NCBI GenBank assembly: GCA_021774195.1
Contig: JAJFJJ010000121.1
Coordinates: 1-40,843 of the forward strand
Reading direction: 5' to 3'
DNA length: 40,843 nucleotides
Source: Nitrosomonas sp.
GTDB lineage: Bacteria; Pseudomonadota; Gammaproteobacteria; Burkholderiales; Nitrosomonadaceae
Under the pieces are notes generated by a model. That model had not been told where the DNA came from. It was given only the letters and a program-made list of their open reading frames with translations, and did no database searches. Below, piece after piece: positions 40,758 to 40,843 of the stretch (positions within the stretch are counted from its first letter, which is position 1; every line of letters starts with the position of its first letter). Made by a program: the position numbers and the translations under genes.

Positions 40758-40843
40758 ATGAACACCAAAATTAAAATTCAAGCACGGTCTACTACAAGTT
40801 TACCTGCACTAGCCGCCAGTCTCTCCATTGGCACCAGACAATT
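40758..40843 (+). CDS. N-terminus of a gene under sigma-54 and c-di-GMP control (truncated)
   Basis: The frame starts at ATG 40758 with GAGG nine bases upstream, and encodes MNTKIKIQARSTTSLPALAA and nine or so further residues before the window ends. It has basic residues at the start, but I see no strong hydrophobic core yet, so a signal peptide cannot be confirmed. The product is not identifiable. Its control by both a sigma-54 promoter and a c-di-GMP riboswitch suggests a surface or biofilm role, which is inference. Confidence 0.55.
   Translation, partial: MNTKIKIQARSTTSLPALAASLSIGTRQ

Noticed and set aside
1..40843. tRNA, rRNA or CRISPR arrays
   Set aside because: No T-loop-like words, rRNA segments or regularly spaced repeats with unique spacers were found.

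Overview
This window reads as a stretch of a gammaproteobacterial chromosome (moderately AT-rich by eye). The assignment rests on an LolC/E-LolD lipoprotein exporter, a NudJ-MnmA gene pair, SbcB exonuclease I, YacG, ArgJ next to a DUF815 ATPase and a MutT/TenI fusion, and a GspE/F/G-type secretion cluster. I could not name a genus. Two oxygen-sensitive radical enzyme systems (a glycyl radical enzyme and a KamA-like radical SAM protein) suggest life at least partly without oxygen.

Layout. 1-463 is the 3' end of a CzcA-type heavy-metal RND pump. 715-8712 is a minus-strand five-gene operon: an 819-residue internally duplicated protein, a 999-residue glycyl radical enzyme, a 212-residue possible lipid-binding protein, the radical SAM activase and a DUF6765 protein. 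Its upstream region (8713-9108) holds a dyad of the FNR/DNR kind and a set of evenly spaced repeats. 9109-16379 carries an exported protein, nudJ-mnmA, a minus-strand lolC/E-lolD-ABC exporter group and a histidine phosphatase. 17048-19333 has a KamA-like radical SAM protein and a membrane zinc peptidase. 19486-29211 is a ten-gene secretion/pilus-type operon: GspG, F and E, then PilM/N/O/P-like platform proteins, a lipoprotein secretin with a cohesin-like tail, and three more pilin-like proteins. 29411-34330 has a Crp-family regulator, a tiny membrane peptide, RidA, SbcB and IlvA. 34606-38974 has an ABZJ_00895-like membrane protein, a DUF4156-like lipoprotein, YacG and the argJ-DUF815-MutT/TenI operon. 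38975-40843 is a gene-poor end with a broken PIN toxin gene, a DnaA-box cluster, and a sigma-54 promoter followed by a c-di-GMP-I riboswitch and a truncated gene.

Mobile DNA runs through the window. A MITE-like family of about 230 bp occurs in four full copies, one internally deleted copy and several solo ends. Its ends read CCTAAAATCCTCAGTTG, and imperfect 5-bp direct repeats flank most copies. One copy supplies the stop codon of the RND pump gene and another interrupts the PIN gene. Degraded ends of the same kind flank the histidine phosphatase gene. A second family (ends AGGGCACCTCTAAAAAT, 143 bp) has one full copy and one solo end.

The best candidate for an undescribed system is the glycyl radical operon. 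It has the complete radical machinery (Gly963, Cys542, Glu544 and a CX3CX2C activase), but the enzyme is larger than the usual 760-900 residues. Its partners are a possible SCP2-like protein, a duplicated protein of unknown family and a His/Asp-rich DUF6765 protein. A hydrophobic or lipid-like substrate is my inference, not something the sequence proves.
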